From Idiomarina aminovorans (lineage in GTDB: Bacteria; Pseudomonadota; Gammaproteobacteria; Enterobacterales; Alteromonadaceae), in contig NZ_JAKNDA010000003.1 in assembly GCF_023155095.1 (NCBI RefSeq), forward strand, positions 124,001-188,000: 64,000 nucleotides of DNA, in the 5' to 3' direction. The translations under genes and the position numbers were made by a program. Every line of letters begins with the position of its first letter. Positions within the stretch are counted from its first letter, which is position 1. Below the pieces are notes generated by a model, which worked only from the letters and a program-made list of their open reading frames with translations, was not told the DNA's origin and searched no databases. Positions 17,708-29,375 of the stretch are shown here, piece by piece.

Positions 17708-19192
17708 TTACTCCTCGCGGGTAACCCGCAGCACTTCTTCCAGCGTTGTTTTGCCTTGCAGTACTTTTGCTAAACCGTCATGGCGAATACCCGGCGTCGA
17801 CTGTCTAATGTACTTTTCAATAGACTGCTCACCATGACCGTTGTGTACCAGTTCGCGGACGTGATCATCCACCACCAATAATTCATGGATGCCCGTACGC
17901 CCCCGATAACCGGTATGATTACAACGTTCACAACTACCGGCACGGTAAATGACACTATCATCTGCAGCGCTAAGCCCCAGCATATTTTTCTCTTCGTCGT
18001 CGGGCTGATGCGGCTGTTTGCATTCCGGGCAAAGTGTACGCACCAGACGTTGCGATAATACAGCCAGTAAACTGGAAGACAGCAAAAACGGTTCAACCCC
18101 CATATCTTCCAGGCGGGTAATAGCACCAGCGGCTGTGTTGGTGTGCAACGTAGATAAAACCAGATGACCGGTTAACGAGGCTTGTACGGCGATTTGCGCC
18201 GTTTCCACATCGCGGATCTCACCTACCATCACCACGTCAGGGTCTTGTCGAAGAATGGCCCGCAAGCCACGGGCAAAAGTCATGTCCACTCTGGGGTTAA
18301 CCTGCATCTGACCAATGCCATCAATGGCGTACTCTATTGGATCCTCAACGGTCAAAATATTACGGTCTTTCGAATTAATTTCACTCAGCCCCGCATACAA
18401 AGTGGTACTTTTCCCGGACCCGGTAGGCCCAGTAACCAAAATAATACCGTGCGGCTTATAAATCAGTTCCTGAAAAATTTTACGATTCGCGTCGGTCATT
18501 CCCAGTTCGGTCAGATTCAGCCTTGCGTTGTTTTTATCCAATAAACGAAGCACCACCCGCTCACCATGGTTCGACGGCATGGTCGACACCCGAACGTCCA
18601 CGGCTCGCCCGGCAATCCGCAAAGAAATACGGCCGTCCTGGGGCACTCGCTTTTCAGCGATATCCAGTTGCGCCATGACTTTTATCCGTGAAACCAGCAA
18701 CGAGGACAGCTTTCGATTTGGCCGCAGCACTTCACGTAACACACCATCAATACGGAACCGAATTAAAAGTGTTTTCTCGAAAGTTTCGATATGAATATCG
18801 GAGGCCCCTTCTTTTATCGCCTCGCTCAGCATGGCGTTAATCAGCTTGATAATAGGAGCGTCGTCTTCACTTTCCAGCAAGTCTTCCGTTTGCGGTAATT
18901 CATCAGCTAATGAAAATAAATCGGATTCGTTACCAATGTCTTCCATCAACTGTTTAGCTTCGGATGAGTCGCGTTGATAAGCTCGGGTTAATAAGCTTTC
19001 AAAGTCACTGGCGGCGTGCTCTTGTAATGTTACCGGCTGTCCTAAAACACGTCTCACTTCCTGCAGTGCTGCTGCGGAAATACCGGCACGACAATGCAAC
19101 ACCATAGGCTCTCCGTGCTCTACCACAACACCAAAGCGTTTAGCAAAGCTAAAAGGTAAGCGGGTTGTTGCAATAGCGCTCGCTTCAGTCAT
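17708..19192 (-). CDS. gspE: Type II secretion ATPase E
   Basis: Hexameric cytoplasmic motor. Walker [16 protein letters not shown], Asp box [15 protein letters not shown], His box [12 protein letters not shown], and a zinc-binding loop with two CxxC pairs (CPEC and CERC). The frame opens 21 codons earlier, but ATG 19192 gives the normal N-terminus ([17 protein letters not shown]), length about 494, and an 8-base overlap with gspD. Confidence 0.95.
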   Translation of the reverse strand: MTEASAIATTRLPFSFAKRFGVVVEHGEPMVLHCRAGISAAALQEVRRVLGQPVTLQEHAASDFESLLTRAYQRDSSEAKQLMEDIGNESDLFSLADELPQTEDLLESEDDAPIIKLINAMLSEAIKEGASDIHIETFEKTLLIRFRIDGVLREVLRPNRKLSSLLVSRIKVMAQLDIAEKRVPQDGRISLRIAGRAVDVRVSTMPSNHGERVVLRLLDKNNARLNLTELGMTDANRKIFQELIYKPHGIILVTGPTGSGKSTTLYAGLSEINSKDRNILTVEDPIEYAIDGIGQMQVNPRVDMTFARGLRAILRQDPDVVMVGEIRDVETAQIAVQASLTGHLVLSTLHTNTAAGAITRLEDMGVEPFLLSSSLLAVLSQRLVRTLCPECKQPHQPDDEEKNMLGLSAADDSVIYRAGSCERCNHTGYRGRTGIHELLVVDDHVRELVHNGHGEQSIEKYIRQSTPGIRHDGLAKVLQGKTTLEEVLRVTREE

Positions 19193-21263
19193 TTTCTTGT
19201 CCGTTCGTTGCTGTTTCCGCGTCTTCGTTTTCCTGGCTTTCCAGATATTCATCAAAACCCGGCGGAAGAGCTAACGCACTGTCCCAGTCGTTTAACAACG
19301 GAGCGTCCTCGGTCGGCATCAGAGAAATACCACGCGCGCGCTCATCTAACTGTAAAGCCCGCATATAATTGTATTTAGCTGAGCTCAATTCACGCATCCG
19401 ATTACCGTCACGCACAATCGTCGGACGAATAAACACCATTAAGTTACGTTTTTGCTGAGACGTTGAGGTTGAACTGAACAGCCTGCCTACAATAGGAATA
19501 TCGCCCAGCAACGGAATTTTAGAAACCGATTCCTGCACGTCTTCGTCAATCAAACCACCAAGAACAATGGTTTCGCCGTCGTCAGCCATGACTGTCGTTT
19601 TCAGTTCACGCTTATTGATAATAACATCAACGGCTGTGGCACCACTTAAGCTGGACACTTCCTGCTCTATGGTCATTTGCACCGCATCCCCCTCGTTAAT
19701 CTGAGGCGTTACTTTTAACTTAATACCTATCTCGGTGCGGTTAACCGTCTGAAAAGGGTTGTCGTTGTTATCACCCGTAGTAGAGCCGCTGATCGTTGGC
19801 ACTTCCTGACCGACCAGAAAGCTGGCTTCTTCGTTATCAACGGTGACAATACTGGGTGTTGCCAGAATGTTGGAACGGGAGTCCTGAGTAACCGCCTGCA
19901 CAACTGCGGCCCAGTCATTTTTAATGGTACCGAACATCATGCCGTTTACCGAACCCAGTAGATTGGCTAACAATGAGATATCACCTGGCTGATCAGGGTT
20001 CTGCGTAACAGCCCCGCCTTCGGAGACAACCGTTGACCCCTCTCTATCGCGAGCCTGATAAGCGCCGGCGGCCAAACTGCCGATAGGTACCTGGCTCCCG
20101 TCGTTGTACTGAACCATACCACCGTCTTCGCTGATCCACTGCACCCCAAAGTTAACGTTGTCGCCTTCCATAACTTCAACAATAATGGCCTCGACCTGAA
20201 CCTGAGCCCGACGAATATCTAAGTCGCGAATTACTTCTTCCAGTGACGCCAGCATGTCTTTTTGTGCCGTAATAACCACCGAGTTAGTCGGTTCATGCGG
20301 ACTGATACTGACAGTTTCATCACCACCACTACGGCGACGCTGTGTGGTATTTCCAGTACTTGATTGTTGTTCAACTTCGGCCTGAATAGATCGACTGACA
20401 TCTTTCAGAACTTCAACCACTTCAGGCGCTTTCGCGTACTTTAAATAGAAAACCCGGGTATTGCCTTCGGTTTTTAAATCCTGATCAAGCTGTCTAATCA
20501 GCTTAACCACCCGCGCTCTTGCACGGGGTTCACCACTGACAATGACGCTGTTACTGCGTTCATCGGCAACTATTTTAGGAATCAGTAACGCCGGCACACC
20601 GTCATTATTCTTTTCAAACAACGACTGAGCAATCCGGACAATTTCACTGGCCGATGCATACTCAAGGCTGATCATGTCGACATCCTGATCACCGGCCTGA
20701 TCAACCCGCTCAATAATTTCCACCAAACGCTGTACGGTTTCCGAACGCCCGGTCATCATAATGACATTGGAAGGATCGTAACTGACCACCATACCGCCGC
20801 CACTCTGATCATTTAACTGACGCAGCAGGGGCGCCAGCTCGCGTACCGAAACATTTTCGACCGGCACTACGCGGGTCACCATGGTATCGCCATAACCTCG
20901 GGCATCTCTGTCCAGAACAGGTAAGGACGATGTTTTTGCGTCTTTGTCGCGTATGACTTTAAGCACACCCGATTCCATTTCGACAATGGCGAACCCATAG
21001 ACCTCGAGTACATTCAGGAAAAACTGATAATACTGCTCTTCGTTCATCACATCGTAACTGCGGACATCGATTTTGCCCCGCACGTTCGGGTCGATAATAA
21101 TGGTTTTCTCAAGATTACGACCAACCACCTGAATAAATTCGTTAATATCCGTGTTTTTAAAACTGGCGGCATATTCTTCGCTGCTTAATGGCGAGCTCAT
21201 AAGAGTCAATGCTAACCCCAGCGCTCCCAGCCATGCTTTTAAGCCACTCTTTGCCACTGTCAT
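19185..21263 (-). CDS. gspD: Type II secretion secretin D
   Basis: Outer-membrane gate, 692 residues. A signal peptide ([20 protein letters not shown]) precedes the N0 domain ([16 protein letters not shown]), then N1-N3 repeats, then the secretin core with VPTISGS and [14 protein letters not shown]. The C-terminus is acidic and lacks an obvious pilotin-type tail. Lies one base from gspC. Confidence 0.95.
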   Translation of the reverse strand: MTVAKSGLKAWLGALGLALTLMSSPLSSEEYAASFKNTDINEFIQVVGRNLEKTIIIDPNVRGKIDVRSYDVMNEEQYYQFFLNVLEVYGFAIVEMESGVLKVIRDKDAKTSSLPVLDRDARGYGDTMVTRVVPVENVSVRELAPLLRQLNDQSGGGMVVSYDPSNVIMMTGRSETVQRLVEIIERVDQAGDQDVDMISLEYASASEIVRIAQSLFEKNNDGVPALLIPKIVADERSNSVIVSGEPRARARVVKLIRQLDQDLKTEGNTRVFYLKYAKAPEVVEVLKDVSRSIQAEVEQQSSTGNTTQRRRSGGDETVSISPHEPTNSVVITAQKDMLASLEEVIRDLDIRRAQVQVEAIIVEVMEGDNVNFGVQWISEDGGMVQYNDGSQVPIGSLAAGAYQARDREGSTVVSEGGAVTQNPDQPGDISLLANLLGSVNGMMFGTIKNDWAAVVQAVTQDSRSNILATPSIVTVDNEEASFLVGQEVPTISGSTTGDNNDNPFQTVNRTEIGIKLKVTPQINEGDAVQMTIEQEVSSLSGATAVDVIINKRELKTTVMADDGETIVLGGLIDEDVQESVSKIPLLGDIPIVGRLFSSTSTSQQKRNLMVFIRPTIVRDGNRMRELSSAKYNYMRALQLDERARGISLMPTEDAPLLNDWDSALALPPGFDEYLESQENEDAETATNGQEND

Positions 21264-21264
21264 A

Positions 21265-22176
21265 TTAATTATCCTGTTTTACCGGTAGCTCAAGCGACAG
21301 CTCCATCCGTTCACCGTCGCGCTCAATTTCAATGATGACCTGCTCTTGCCCGGACAGTTCCTGACTGGCCAGCATTGCTTGCTCCATGTCAGTCAGATCA
21401 TAGCCATTAATAGCCACTGCCAAATCACCGTTTTGGAAACCTGCCTCCCGGAATAATTCGGGATTCTTTCCTGAATTCAATTTATACCCTTTTAACTGAC
21501 CATTATTCTGCACCGGCGAAATGCTTACGTAATCAAGCAAAGACGAAGGGTTAGTGGCTACCTCGGCCAACTGCTGCTCAACCGCAGCATCAGTCGTGGT
21601 AGCCTCATCACGATCAGCTGAGCCTGAAGCTTCAGCAGCGTTAGCTGAATCATCAATAATAAGTGACAGCGCAGGTCGATCCTCGCCAATATCTTCCATC
21701 TGCAAAGTTTCTAAGCGTCCATTATTGTCAAGAATGACACGGTCAGCGTGAATCTCTTCTACAGTAACCGATGAACTTCCCAGACTCTCGCCTATAATAT
21801 AGGTTTGTTGCTGACTACCTTGCTGAATAATAGCGGCTGAACGCTGCGGATTAGAACTGGCAGAAACGCCTATCAGGCGGACATTTAAGGATGTTTGTGG
21901 CGCATTCCGGGTATTTGAAGAACGATTCCTCCGCTCTGTTGCACCAAATAAGTTTAACGACTTTAAGGCACTTAAGTCGGTATTGACGGGAGCATAAGCA
22001 TCCGCGGTGACTGTAGGCAGCGTCGCATTTACCTCAGGTTCAGCCGGATTGACCAAGGACCAGGTGAAACGCGCCAGCAGCACGGCTACTAAAAACCACG
22101 CAAAAGCCGTTAGCGCCTGCATTAATCGGCGCCACATTTGTGGATCTGTAAATATTTGTTGGAGTCGGACAGTCAC
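21265..22176 (-). CDS. gspC: Type II secretion protein C
   Basis: First gene of the gspC-N operon, 303 residues. One N-terminal membrane span (LTAFAWFLVAVLLARFTWSL), a periplasmic HR domain around LNLFGATE through VRLIGVSASSNPQRSAAII, a Ser/Ala/Glu-rich linker, and a C-terminal PDZ domain (FREAGFQNGDLAVAINGYDL). GspC links the inner platform to the secretin. The operon lacks gspA, B and O here; the prepilin peptidase is presumably pilD elsewhere. Confidence 0.93.
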   Translation of the reverse strand: MTVRLQQIFTDPQMWRRLMQALTAFAWFLVAVLLARFTWSLVNPAEPEVNATLPTVTADAYAPVNTDLSALKSLNLFGATERRNRSSNTRNAPQTSLNVRLIGVSASSNPQRSAAIIQQGSQQQTYIIGESLGSSSVTVEEIHADRVILDNNGRLETLQMEDIGEDRPALSLIIDDSANAAEASGSADRDEATTTDAAVEQQLAEVATNPSSLLDYVSISPVQNNGQLKGYKLNSGKNPELFREAGFQNGDLAVAINGYDLTDMEQAMLASQELSGQEQVIIEIERDGERMELSLELPVKQDN

Positions 22177-22287
22177 TTTATTCTTATTCTTGTTACACTC
22201 ACAAAAGACGATTCATGCATTCTAGCGCAGGCAACATGAGTCAACAATCGATTAACACACAGTTTATAACGAATTCGTTGCGTTTTT

Positions 22288-22689
22288 ATGACAAATACTC
22301 AAAAAGAAAGCTCCACTCGTCTGGATAAATGGCTTTGGGCCGCAAGATTCTATAAGACCAGAGCCCTTGCCCGACAAATGGTTCAATCCGGCAAAGTACA
22401 TTATGACGGACAACGTAGCAAGCCTTCTAAATTAGTCCAGGTGGGTGCTCTGATTACACTGCGCCAGGGTTTCGACACTAAAGAAGTAGAAGTAATGGCT
22501 CTGAGCCAGCAGCGCCGCAGTGCCAGTGAAGCCCAGTTACTTTATCAGGAAACCGAAGCAAGCATTGAAAAGCGCGAACAAAATGCTGAAGCGAGGAAAC
22601 TCAATTCACTGTATAATCCGCACCCGGATGGACGGCCGGATAAAAAGCAGCGCCGTCAGCTTATCAGAATGAAAGACAGCGGTGAGTAA
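22288..22689 (+). CDS. hslR: Heat shock protein 15 (S4-domain RNA-binding)
   Basis: 133 residues with an S4 fold at the N-terminus: RLDKWLWAARFYKTRALARQ and SGKVHYDGQRSKPSK. Hsp15 binds free 50S subunits that carry a stalled nascent chain and helps recycle them. The basic tail (KKQRRQLIRMKD) is typical. It lies 30 bases before hslO, the same pair as in enterics. Confidence 0.93.
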   Translation: MTNTQKESSTRLDKWLWAARFYKTRALARQMVQSGKVHYDGQRSKPSKLVQVGALITLRQGFDTKEVEVMALSQQRRSASEAQLLYQETEASIEKREQNAEARKLNSLYNPHPDGRPDKKQRRQLIRMKDSGE

Positions 22690-22719
22690 ACCATCAGTTA
22701 TTAATAAACAGGAGTGTCC

Positions 22720-23544
22720 ATGGAATACCCAACGGATCAATTGTTACGTTACACCTTTGATGAGCACGATGTGCGCGGTGAACTGGTTCAGTTGACCAGC
22801 AGTTATCAAACCTTAATACGTGGTCATAACTATCCAGCTGCTGTTCAGGAGTTATTGGGACAAATGATGGCTGCCGTATCACTGCTGACTGCAACGCTAA
22901 AATTCCAGGGGCATATTGCGGTGCAACTCCAAGGGGACGGCCCGCTTAACTTTATTGCGGTTAATGGTAATCATAATCAGGAGTTAAGAGGTATAGCGCG
23001 ATTAAAATCCGAGATTAATGCGACTGACATACAATCGATGATAGGAAAAGGTCAACTGATCATTACCTTAACTCCGGATACCGGCGAACGTTACCAGGGC
23101 GTTGTCAGTGCCGATGCCGACTCTCTGGCAGCCATGCTCGAAAATTATTTTGAACAGTCAGAACAACTGCATACTCAAGTTTGGTTACACGCCGATGGTG
23201 AACACGCCGCCGGTATGTTGTTGCAGCGCTTACCGGCTACCGGGCAAGACTTAAGCGGCTTTGAGCACTTAGCAACGCTTACCGATACCATTACCGCCAA
23301 AGAAATTTATACGTTGCCAGCCGAACAATTGCTACACCGGCTTTATCACGAAGAGAAAGTGCATTTATACCCGTCGCAAGCGGTCAGTTTTGTTTGTGGT
23401 TGTTCGCGTGAACGCACGTTAGAAGCACTGGCTTCAGTAAGCCCGCAGGAAATTAGTGAGATTTTAGCCGAGGAAGGCGAGATTTTAATGACCTGTGATT
23501 ATTGTCTGACAGACTACCGCTTTACCCCTTCTGACTTCAATTAA
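22720..23544 (+). CDS. hslO: Redox-regulated chaperone Hsp33
   Basis: Holdase activated by oxidation and unfolding. C-terminal zinc cysteines are visible as CGCSRE and CDYC. ATG 22720 is chosen over an in-frame GTG at 22714 because AGGAG overlaps that GTG and stands 5 bases before the ATG. About 274 residues, slightly under E. coli Hsp33. Confidence 0.95.
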   Translation: MEYPTDQLLRYTFDEHDVRGELVQLTSSYQTLIRGHNYPAAVQELLGQMMAAVSLLTATLKFQGHIAVQLQGDGPLNFIAVNGNHNQELRGIARLKSEINATDIQSMIGKGQLIITLTPDTGERYQGVVSADADSLAAMLENYFEQSEQLHTQVWLHADGEHAAGMLLQRLPATGQDLSGFEHLATLTDTITAKEIYTLPAEQLLHRLYHEEKVHLYPSQAVSFVCGCSRERTLEALASVSPQEISEILAEEGEILMTCDYCLTDYRFTPSDFN

Positions 23545-23552
23545 TGGATAAA

Positions 23553-23582
23553 GAAAAGCCTGCAGTAAATAGCAGGCTTTTC
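23553..23582. terminator. Bidirectional terminator, hslO/der
   Basis: GAAAAGCCTGC and GCAGGCTTTTC form an 11-bp stem with an 8-base loop between the convergent hslO and der genes. Confidence 0.85.
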
Positions 23583-23593
23583 GTCATTCACAA

Positions 23594-25033
23594 TTACTTT
23601 TTCTTCTTCAAAAACTTCATCAGTCGTCTGCGCTTGCGTTGCTGAGAAAGAGTCAGTTGGTTTTTCTTACCTTCATAGGGGTTAACCGGCTCGCGGAACT
23701 CGACTTTAATCGGTGTTCCCATAACCTTCATGGCCTTACGAAAGTAATTGATTAAATAACGCTGATAAGAACCGGGCAAATCTTTTACCTGGTTACCATG
23801 AATAATAATGCGGGGCGGGTTATAACCACCCGCATGTGCGTACTTTAATTTCACACGGCGACCACTGACCAACGGCGGTTGATGCTCTTCCTGCGCCATT
23901 TCCATTATTTTGGTGAGCTTTGATGTGCTAATACGTTGAGTCGCACTTGCATAAGCTTCTTCAACAGATTCAAATAAATGGCCCACGCCAGTACCATGTA
24001 AAGCCGAGATGAAGTGAAGTCGGGCAAAATCTACAAAACCTAGACGGCGATCCAGCTCTCGCTTGATTTCATCTTTATGGTCACTTTCCAGACCATCCCA
24101 TTTATTCACTGCAATAACTATTGAGCGACCTGCATTTAACGCGAATCCGATGAGGTTGAGGTCTTGATCACTGATGGTTTCTCGCGCATCGATGACAATC
24201 AGAACAACATTGGCGTCTTCAATGGCCTGCAGCGTTTTCACCACCGAGAATTTTTCAATAGCTTCACCAATACGCCCACGGCGACGCACTCCGGCGGTAT
24301 CGATTAAAACGTATTCGCGCTCGTTGCGCTGCATGGGAATGTAAACGGAGTCACGAGTGGTACCCGGCATGTCATAAACAACAACCCGCTCTTCACCCAA
24401 AATACGATTAATTAAGGTTGATTTACCAACGTTGGGTCGCCCCACAATAGCTAGCTTTAACGGCAGTTTGTCGTAGTCAATTTCATCGTGGTCGAGCTCT
24501 TCAGACTCGTTCTCTTTAGGCACAATAACATCGGGATAGTCTTCTACTATGGGCTTGAAACAAATCTCAAGTAACTGCTCAACCCCCCGTCCATGAGCCG
24601 CTGCAATACCGTAAAGCTCCCCCAGTGACAACGAATAAAAGTCCGCCATCGCCGAGTGTGCATCAATACCATCAATTTTATTACAAACCAGATAAACTTT
24701 TTTATTTTGTTTACGCAGGTGTTTTGCAATAGCTTGATCGCCAACGGTTACACCGTCGCGGGCATCCACCATAAAAAGAACCACATCGGCTTCATCAACG
24801 GCCAGCAACGACTGCTTAGCCATTTCCTCGTCAATGCCTTCTTCATCACCATGAATACCACCGGTATCAATAGCAATAAATTGATAACCATCGTAATTTG
24901 CCTGACCGTATTTACGGTCCCGGGTTAACCCGGGAAAGTCCGCTACCAGTGCGTCGCGTGTCCGCGTTAAACGATTAAAAAGCGTGGATTTCCCCACATT
25001 TGGGCGCCCGACCAGCGCGACAACAGGTAACAT
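23594..25033 (-). CDS. der: Ribosome biogenesis GTPase Der
   Basis: Essential 50S assembly factor with two tandem G domains. Each has its own P-loop GRPNVGKS (near residues 8 and 198) with DTGG and DTAG switch motifs and NKID and NKWD guanine-specificity motifs. The KH-like domain follows ([18 protein letters not shown]). The highly basic C-terminus is typical. 479 residues. Six bases separate it from bamB upstream. Confidence 0.97.
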   Translation of the reverse strand: MLPVVALVGRPNVGKSTLFNRLTRTRDALVADFPGLTRDRKYGQANYDGYQFIAIDTGGIHGDEEGIDEEMAKQSLLAVDEADVVLFMVDARDGVTVGDQAIAKHLRKQNKKVYLVCNKIDGIDAHSAMADFYSLSLGELYGIAAAHGRGVEQLLEICFKPIVEDYPDVIVPKENESEELDHDEIDYDKLPLKLAIVGRPNVGKSTLINRILGEERVVVYDMPGTTRDSVYIPMQRNEREYVLIDTAGVRRRGRIGEAIEKFSVVKTLQAIEDANVVLIVIDARETISDQDLNLIGFALNAGRSIVIAVNKWDGLESDHKDEIKRELDRRLGFVDFARLHFISALHGTGVGHLFESVEEAYASATQRISTSKLTKIMEMAQEEHQPPLVSGRRVKLKYAHAGGYNPPRIIIHGNQVKDLPGSYQRYLINYFRKAMKVMGTPIKVEFREPVNPYEGKKNQLTLSQQRKRRRLMKFLKKKK

Positions 25034-25039
25034 CTTTAA

Positions 25040-26275
25040 TTAACTTCCTGATTGAATGTCGAGCGCGATGATATCACCGTCTCGGGTTTGCACATACATA
25101 ATGTTGCCATCAACAACGGGCGCAACATAAACACCGTCACCACCCACTTCATAGCGACCGACAATATTACCGCTGTCGCTATCTAACCAGTGCAGATAAC
25201 CTTCAAAATCACCCACAACGACATGATCGCGGTGCCATGCCGGGGCACTTAATTTACGACCGAACAGTTGAGTATTACTCCAGCGCTCAATACCACCGCT
25301 TTGCTCTAATGCGTAAACATGACTTTTAACATCGGTTAAAAAAATGCGGCCATTAGTCACCAGCATATTTTCAAACGCTTTATAGTCACGTTTCCAGCGT
25401 ACTTCGCCACTCATCAGCTCCAGCGCAACTAACTCTCCGTTAAAAGCAACCATGTACAGGGTGGTTCCCTGAGTTGCTGGTTTCGCATCAACATCAGCTA
25501 AACGTTCGAGCTCTGTACTTCCGCTTGGCTTACCAATAGGCTGAGTCCATGCTTGCTGACCGTTCTCCGCAATAAGCACCATACCGACACCATTGCTGTC
25601 ACCGACAACAATACCACCACTAATAATAGCGGGGGCCGAGGCGCCACGAACCGTAAGCATAGGTGTCTGATATTCGTATTCCCATTGCTGTTCGCCGGTT
25701 TCGGCATCCAGACTAATAACCTTTCCGCCCCCCGTATGCACAACAACCCGTCCTTCTCCGACAGCGGGATCGGACATGACTTCATTGTTCACTTCTGTAT
25801 GCCAGACGATTTCACCGCTTTCAGCGTTAAGCGCTACCACATCACCATTTTCTGTCCCCAGAAAAACACGCTCATAACGAGCCACTAAACCACCGGATAT
25901 ACGCGCCGGGAAAGGGGTTGAAAAAATGCCGCTAAACCAACCTTCGTCGGTTGCTTCGTCGAATTGAATCAACTTGCGCAGGTCAATACGCCACAAGCGT
26001 TCACCTGTCGACTGATCAAATGCACTAACAATTCCATTCCTGTCTGCGGCAAAAACCTTGCCATACTCCACTACCGGATTAAGCCGCGAAAAATGCTCTC
26101 CTATGCCGTTGCCAACGGAAGCATCCCATAAAACCCGGGGCTGAACTTGCTCTGAAACAGCCTGTAATTCGGCAAATTTCGGTTCTTCATCATCACCAAA
26201 AACTGAGCATCCAGTAACAAGAATTGCAGCAGTAAAGAGCAAACTGCCTTTAGTAAAGCGTTTAATCAATTGCAT
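25040..26275 (-). CDS. bamB: Outer-membrane assembly lipoprotein BamB
   Basis: 411-residue lipoprotein; lipobox VTGC at residues 20-23. Repeated PQQ-type blades (GERLWRIDLR, GEIVWHTEV, GEQQWEYEY, GEVRWKRDY) form the eight-bladed propeller that assists BamA. The start codon overlaps the yfgM stop. The yfgM-bamB-der order is conserved in gammaproteobacteria. Confidence 0.96.
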   Translation of the reverse strand: MQLIKRFTKGSLLFTAAILVTGCSVFGDDEEPKFAELQAVSEQVQPRVLWDASVGNGIGEHFSRLNPVVEYGKVFAADRNGIVSAFDQSTGERLWRIDLRKLIQFDEATDEGWFSGIFSTPFPARISGGLVARYERVFLGTENGDVVALNAESGEIVWHTEVNNEVMSDPAVGEGRVVVHTGGGKVISLDAETGEQQWEYEYQTPMLTVRGASAPAIISGGIVVGDSNGVGMVLIAENGQQAWTQPIGKPSGSTELERLADVDAKPATQGTTLYMVAFNGELVALELMSGEVRWKRDYKAFENMLVTNGRIFLTDVKSHVYALEQSGGIERWSNTQLFGRKLSAPAWHRDHVVVGDFEGYLHWLDSDSGNIVGRYEVGGDGVYVAPVVDGNIMYVQTRDGDIIALDIQSGS

Positions 26276-26883
26276 TATGACTTAGCCAAGCTGTTGAGTT
26301 TCATTTGCAGCCCCGGAGTCAGTGACTCACCTGCCTGCAATGCGCGTTCATAGGCTGCACGGGCTTCTTCGGTATTACCCTGCTCAGCAAGAATATCGCC
26401 TTCCAGTTCCGCCGCAAACCCGACAAAAGCTTCAGGTAAAGACTTCTGAACCAAGTTTAAAGCAGTATCCAGTTGCTCTTTAGCGATTAACACTCGAGCC
26501 AGGCGGATACTTGCTAACGCGGACATATTTTTGTCATCAGTATTATCGACTACAGCCTGCAAAACAGTAACAGCCGTTGCCAAGTCAGCTCGCTGAGTTG
26601 CGTGCTTTGCTAATTCTAAAGCGACCAGTTGTGCGTAAATATTTTCTGGGTTTTCGCTAACAAATTCCTGAGCCTCAAGCACAGCATTTTCACTACCCTC
26701 AGACAGCTCTGTAGTCCATTGCTGGTAGTTTGCCGAAGCCCGCTCTTGGGTTTCCAGAGTGTGCTGATCGTAATAACGCCAGCCGTAAAACAAACCAAAA
26801 CCAATAACAAGGCCAGCAATAATACCTTTGCCGTGTTCTTTCCAAAAGTCTTTTAAACGTTCTACTTGTTGTTCTTCATCCAC
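26275..26883 (-). CDS. yfgM: YfgM-family periplasmic TPR protein
   Basis: 202 residues. The N-terminal cytoplasmic stretch EEQQVERLKDFWKEHGKG precedes one membrane span (IIAGLVIGFGLFYGWRYY), then a periplasmic TPR-like helical domain ending in NTEEARAAYERAL. E. coli YfgM associates with PpiD and SecYEG and works with periplasmic chaperones. Context between hisS and bamB supports the call. Confidence 0.92.
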   Translation of the reverse strand: MDEEQQVERLKDFWKEHGKGIIAGLVIGFGLFYGWRYYDQHTLETQERASANYQQWTTELSEGSENAVLEAQEFVSENPENIYAQLVALELAKHATQRADLATAVTVLQAVVDNTDDKNMSALASIRLARVLIAKEQLDTALNLVQKSLPEAFVGFAAELEGDILAEQGNTEEARAAYERALQAGESLTPGLQMKLNSLAKS

Positions 26884-26887
26884 CGGA

Positions 26888-28165
26888 TTACCCTCTTGTC
26901 ATTGGCTGCAGATATTCAAGAAGAGACTGCCAGCCCAGAGTTTGTTGTTCTTCAGCAGTACGTAATGGCTTTACCGTTACCTGCTGCTGTGCGATTTCAT
27001 CAGCGCCGATAATCAGCGCAATTTCTGCACCCGACTTATCTGCTTTTTTCATTTGTTTTTTCATGGAACCACCGCCACAGTGGCTAACCAGCCGCAGTTC
27101 CGGTAAATCATTTCTCAGCTGTTCGGCAATGCGCGGGGCGTTTAGTTCCGCCTCTTCCCCGAACGGCATTAAGTAAGCATCCACGGTTCGTCTGGGAGTC
27201 AGTTTACCCTGCTCCTGCAATAACAACACCAGACGCTCCATGCCCATGGCAAAACCAACCGCCGGTGTCGCTTTGCCACCAAGTTGTTCAACCAGGCCAT
27301 CGTAGCGACCACCGGCACAAACCGTACCTTGTGCGCCGAGGGCTGTAGTGACCCACTCAAACACTGTCCGGTTGTAATAATCCAGACCGCGAACCAAACG
27401 TTCATTCAAAGTGTAGGAAATGCCGGCGGCTTCTAAACGTGCGGTTAACTGCTCAAAATGTTCTTTCGATTCAGCGTCCCAGTATTCGGATAAACGTGGC
27501 GCTCCCGCAAGAATCTTCTGGGTGCTTTGATCTTTGCTATCCAGAATACGCAGAGGATTACTCTCTAAACGTCGCATACTGTCATCATCCAGCTCACTGC
27601 TGTAGTCAGACAAATAGCTTTTTAAGGCGTCACGGTAGTTAGCGCGAGCCTCATTAGAACCCAAGGAGTTTAATTGCAGCTCGACTTGATCAGCAATGCC
27701 AAACTCACGCCATAATCTGGCCGAAAGCAAAATCACCTCAGCGTCAGCATCAGCACTCTCTAAACCAAAGGTTTCAATACCAAATTGATGAAATTGGCGG
27801 TAACGCCCTTTTTGCGGGCGTTCGTAACGGAACATAGGCCCCATGTACCACAAACGCTGTATTTGGTTGTACAGCAAACCATGCTGATTCCCAGCGCGAA
27901 CGCAGCTTGCGGTTCCTTCAGGGCGCAGAGTGACACTTTCACCGTTACGGTCGTCAAAGGTGTACATTTCCTTTTCGACAATATCCGTAACTTCACCAAT
28001 TGAGCGCTTAAACAGTTGCGTGCTTTCCAGCACCGGCATACGAATTTCACTATAACCATAGCTTGCAGCAACACGTCGTATTGCTGCTTCAACCTGCTGC
28101 CAGGCTGGACTTTGCTCTGGCAACAAATCATTCATGCCACGAATTGCTTGTATTGTATTCGCCAC
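26888..28165 (-). CDS. hisS: Histidyl-tRNA synthetase
   Basis: Class II synthetase, 425 residues. Motif 2 region ([18 protein letters not shown]), HisA motif [15 protein letters not shown] and HisB-type [13 protein letters not shown] are visible, and a C-terminal anticodon-binding domain ends the protein. Essential core gene. Confidence 0.97.
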   Translation of the reverse strand: MANTIQAIRGMNDLLPEQSPAWQQVEAAIRRVAASYGYSEIRMPVLESTQLFKRSIGEVTDIVEKEMYTFDDRNGESVTLRPEGTASCVRAGNQHGLLYNQIQRLWYMGPMFRYERPQKGRYRQFHQFGIETFGLESADADAEVILLSARLWREFGIADQVELQLNSLGSNEARANYRDALKSYLSDYSSELDDDSMRRLESNPLRILDSKDQSTQKILAGAPRLSEYWDAESKEHFEQLTARLEAAGISYTLNERLVRGLDYYNRTVFEWVTTALGAQGTVCAGGRYDGLVEQLGGKATPAVGFAMGMERLVLLLQEQGKLTPRRTVDAYLMPFGEEAELNAPRIAEQLRNDLPELRLVSHCGGGSMKKQMKKADKSGAEIALIIGADEIAQQQVTVKPLRTAEEQQTLGWQSLLEYLQPMTRG

Positions 28166-28237
28166 GGAACCTTCTCGTCTGGTTATCGATACAGAAAATA
28201 AGCGGGTATTATAAGGACTTTGTCGATGCGGGTAAAA

Positions 28238-29356
28238 TCAACCGTTAATTTCTTTTACGTCAATTTTATGAGCTTCAATAAACTTCACTTGCTCGCGAAT
28301 TTGTGCTTCCAGTTCATCCACTAAATTATTATTATTCAATCTCAATTTCTGCCGTGCACCACCAATGTAAAGACCACTCTTGTTTTTGGCACCAGCAAGG
28401 CCAACCTCGGATATCAGGGCTTCGCCCGGGCCGTTGACCACACAGCCTATAATAGATACATCCATTGGAATAGTAATATCTTCCAACCGTTCCTCTAAAG
28501 CATTAACGGTACCAATAACATCAAATTCCTGACGTGAACAACTTGGGCATGCAATAAAATTGATTCCGCGCGCCCGAATACGCAGCGACTTTAATATATC
28601 AAAGCCTACTTTAATTTCCTCAACCGGGTCTGCCGCCAGCGAGACCCGTAACGTGTCGCCAATACCTTCCGCCAGCAACATACCTAAGCCAACAGAGGAC
28701 TTTACGGCACCGCTACGTTTACCACCGGCTTCGGTAATCCCTAAATGCAGTGGCTGATCAATTTTTTCGGCCAGCAAGCGATACGACTCAACCGCTAAAA
28801 AGACATCGGATGCTTTAACGCTGACTTTAAAGTCGTAAAAATCGAGTTTATAGAGAATATCAACGTGCCGCATTGCAGACTCAACCAAGGCTTCGGCGGT
28901 CGGTTCGCCATACTTTTCTTGTAAGTCTTTTTCCAGCGACCCACCGTTAACACCAATACGAATCGGAATGTTACGTTCGCGCGCGGCATCAACAACAGCT
29001 TTAACTCTGTCTTCACGGCCAATGTTTCCCGGGTTAATACGCAGACAATCAGCACCATATTCAGCAACTTTAAGCGCAATGCGATAATCAAAATGAATAT
29101 CGGTAACCAGCGGTACAGAACTACGTTGCTTAATAAATTTAAAAGCTTCCGCGGCTTCCATTGTCGGTACAGAAACCCGAACAATGTCCGCACCCGCCTG
29201 AGCCAATGCTTCGATTTGAGCGACGGTTGCATCAACATCGGTGGTTTCAGTATTTGTCATGGACTGCACAGCAATCGGTGCGCCATCGCCGATAGGTACA
29301 TTACCTACGTACAAACGGCGTGAAGGACGGCGTTTAATTGGATTCTCGTGCATCAT
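28238..29356 (-). CDS. ispG: HMBPP synthase IspG (MEP pathway)
   Basis: (E)-4-hydroxy-3-methylbut-2-enyl-diphosphate synthase, a [4Fe-4S] enzyme. TIM-barrel start [18 protein letters not shown], cluster cysteines in [10 protein letters not shown] and GCVVNGPGE. 372 residues, the short proteobacterial form. Its location between rodZ and hisS is conserved. Confidence 0.97.
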   Translation of the reverse strand: MMHENPIKRRPSRRLYVGNVPIGDGAPIAVQSMTNTETTDVDATVAQIEALAQAGADIVRVSVPTMEAAEAFKFIKQRSSVPLVTDIHFDYRIALKVAEYGADCLRINPGNIGREDRVKAVVDAARERNIPIRIGVNGGSLEKDLQEKYGEPTAEALVESAMRHVDILYKLDFYDFKVSVKASDVFLAVESYRLLAEKIDQPLHLGITEAGGKRSGAVKSSVGLGMLLAEGIGDTLRVSLAADPVEEIKVGFDILKSLRIRARGINFIACPSCSRQEFDVIGTVNALEERLEDITIPMDVSIIGCVVNGPGEALISEVGLAGAKNKSGLYIGGARQKLRLNNNNLVDELEAQIREQVKFIEAHKIDVKEING

Positions 29357-29375
29357 AACGTTAAATTGACCTCTA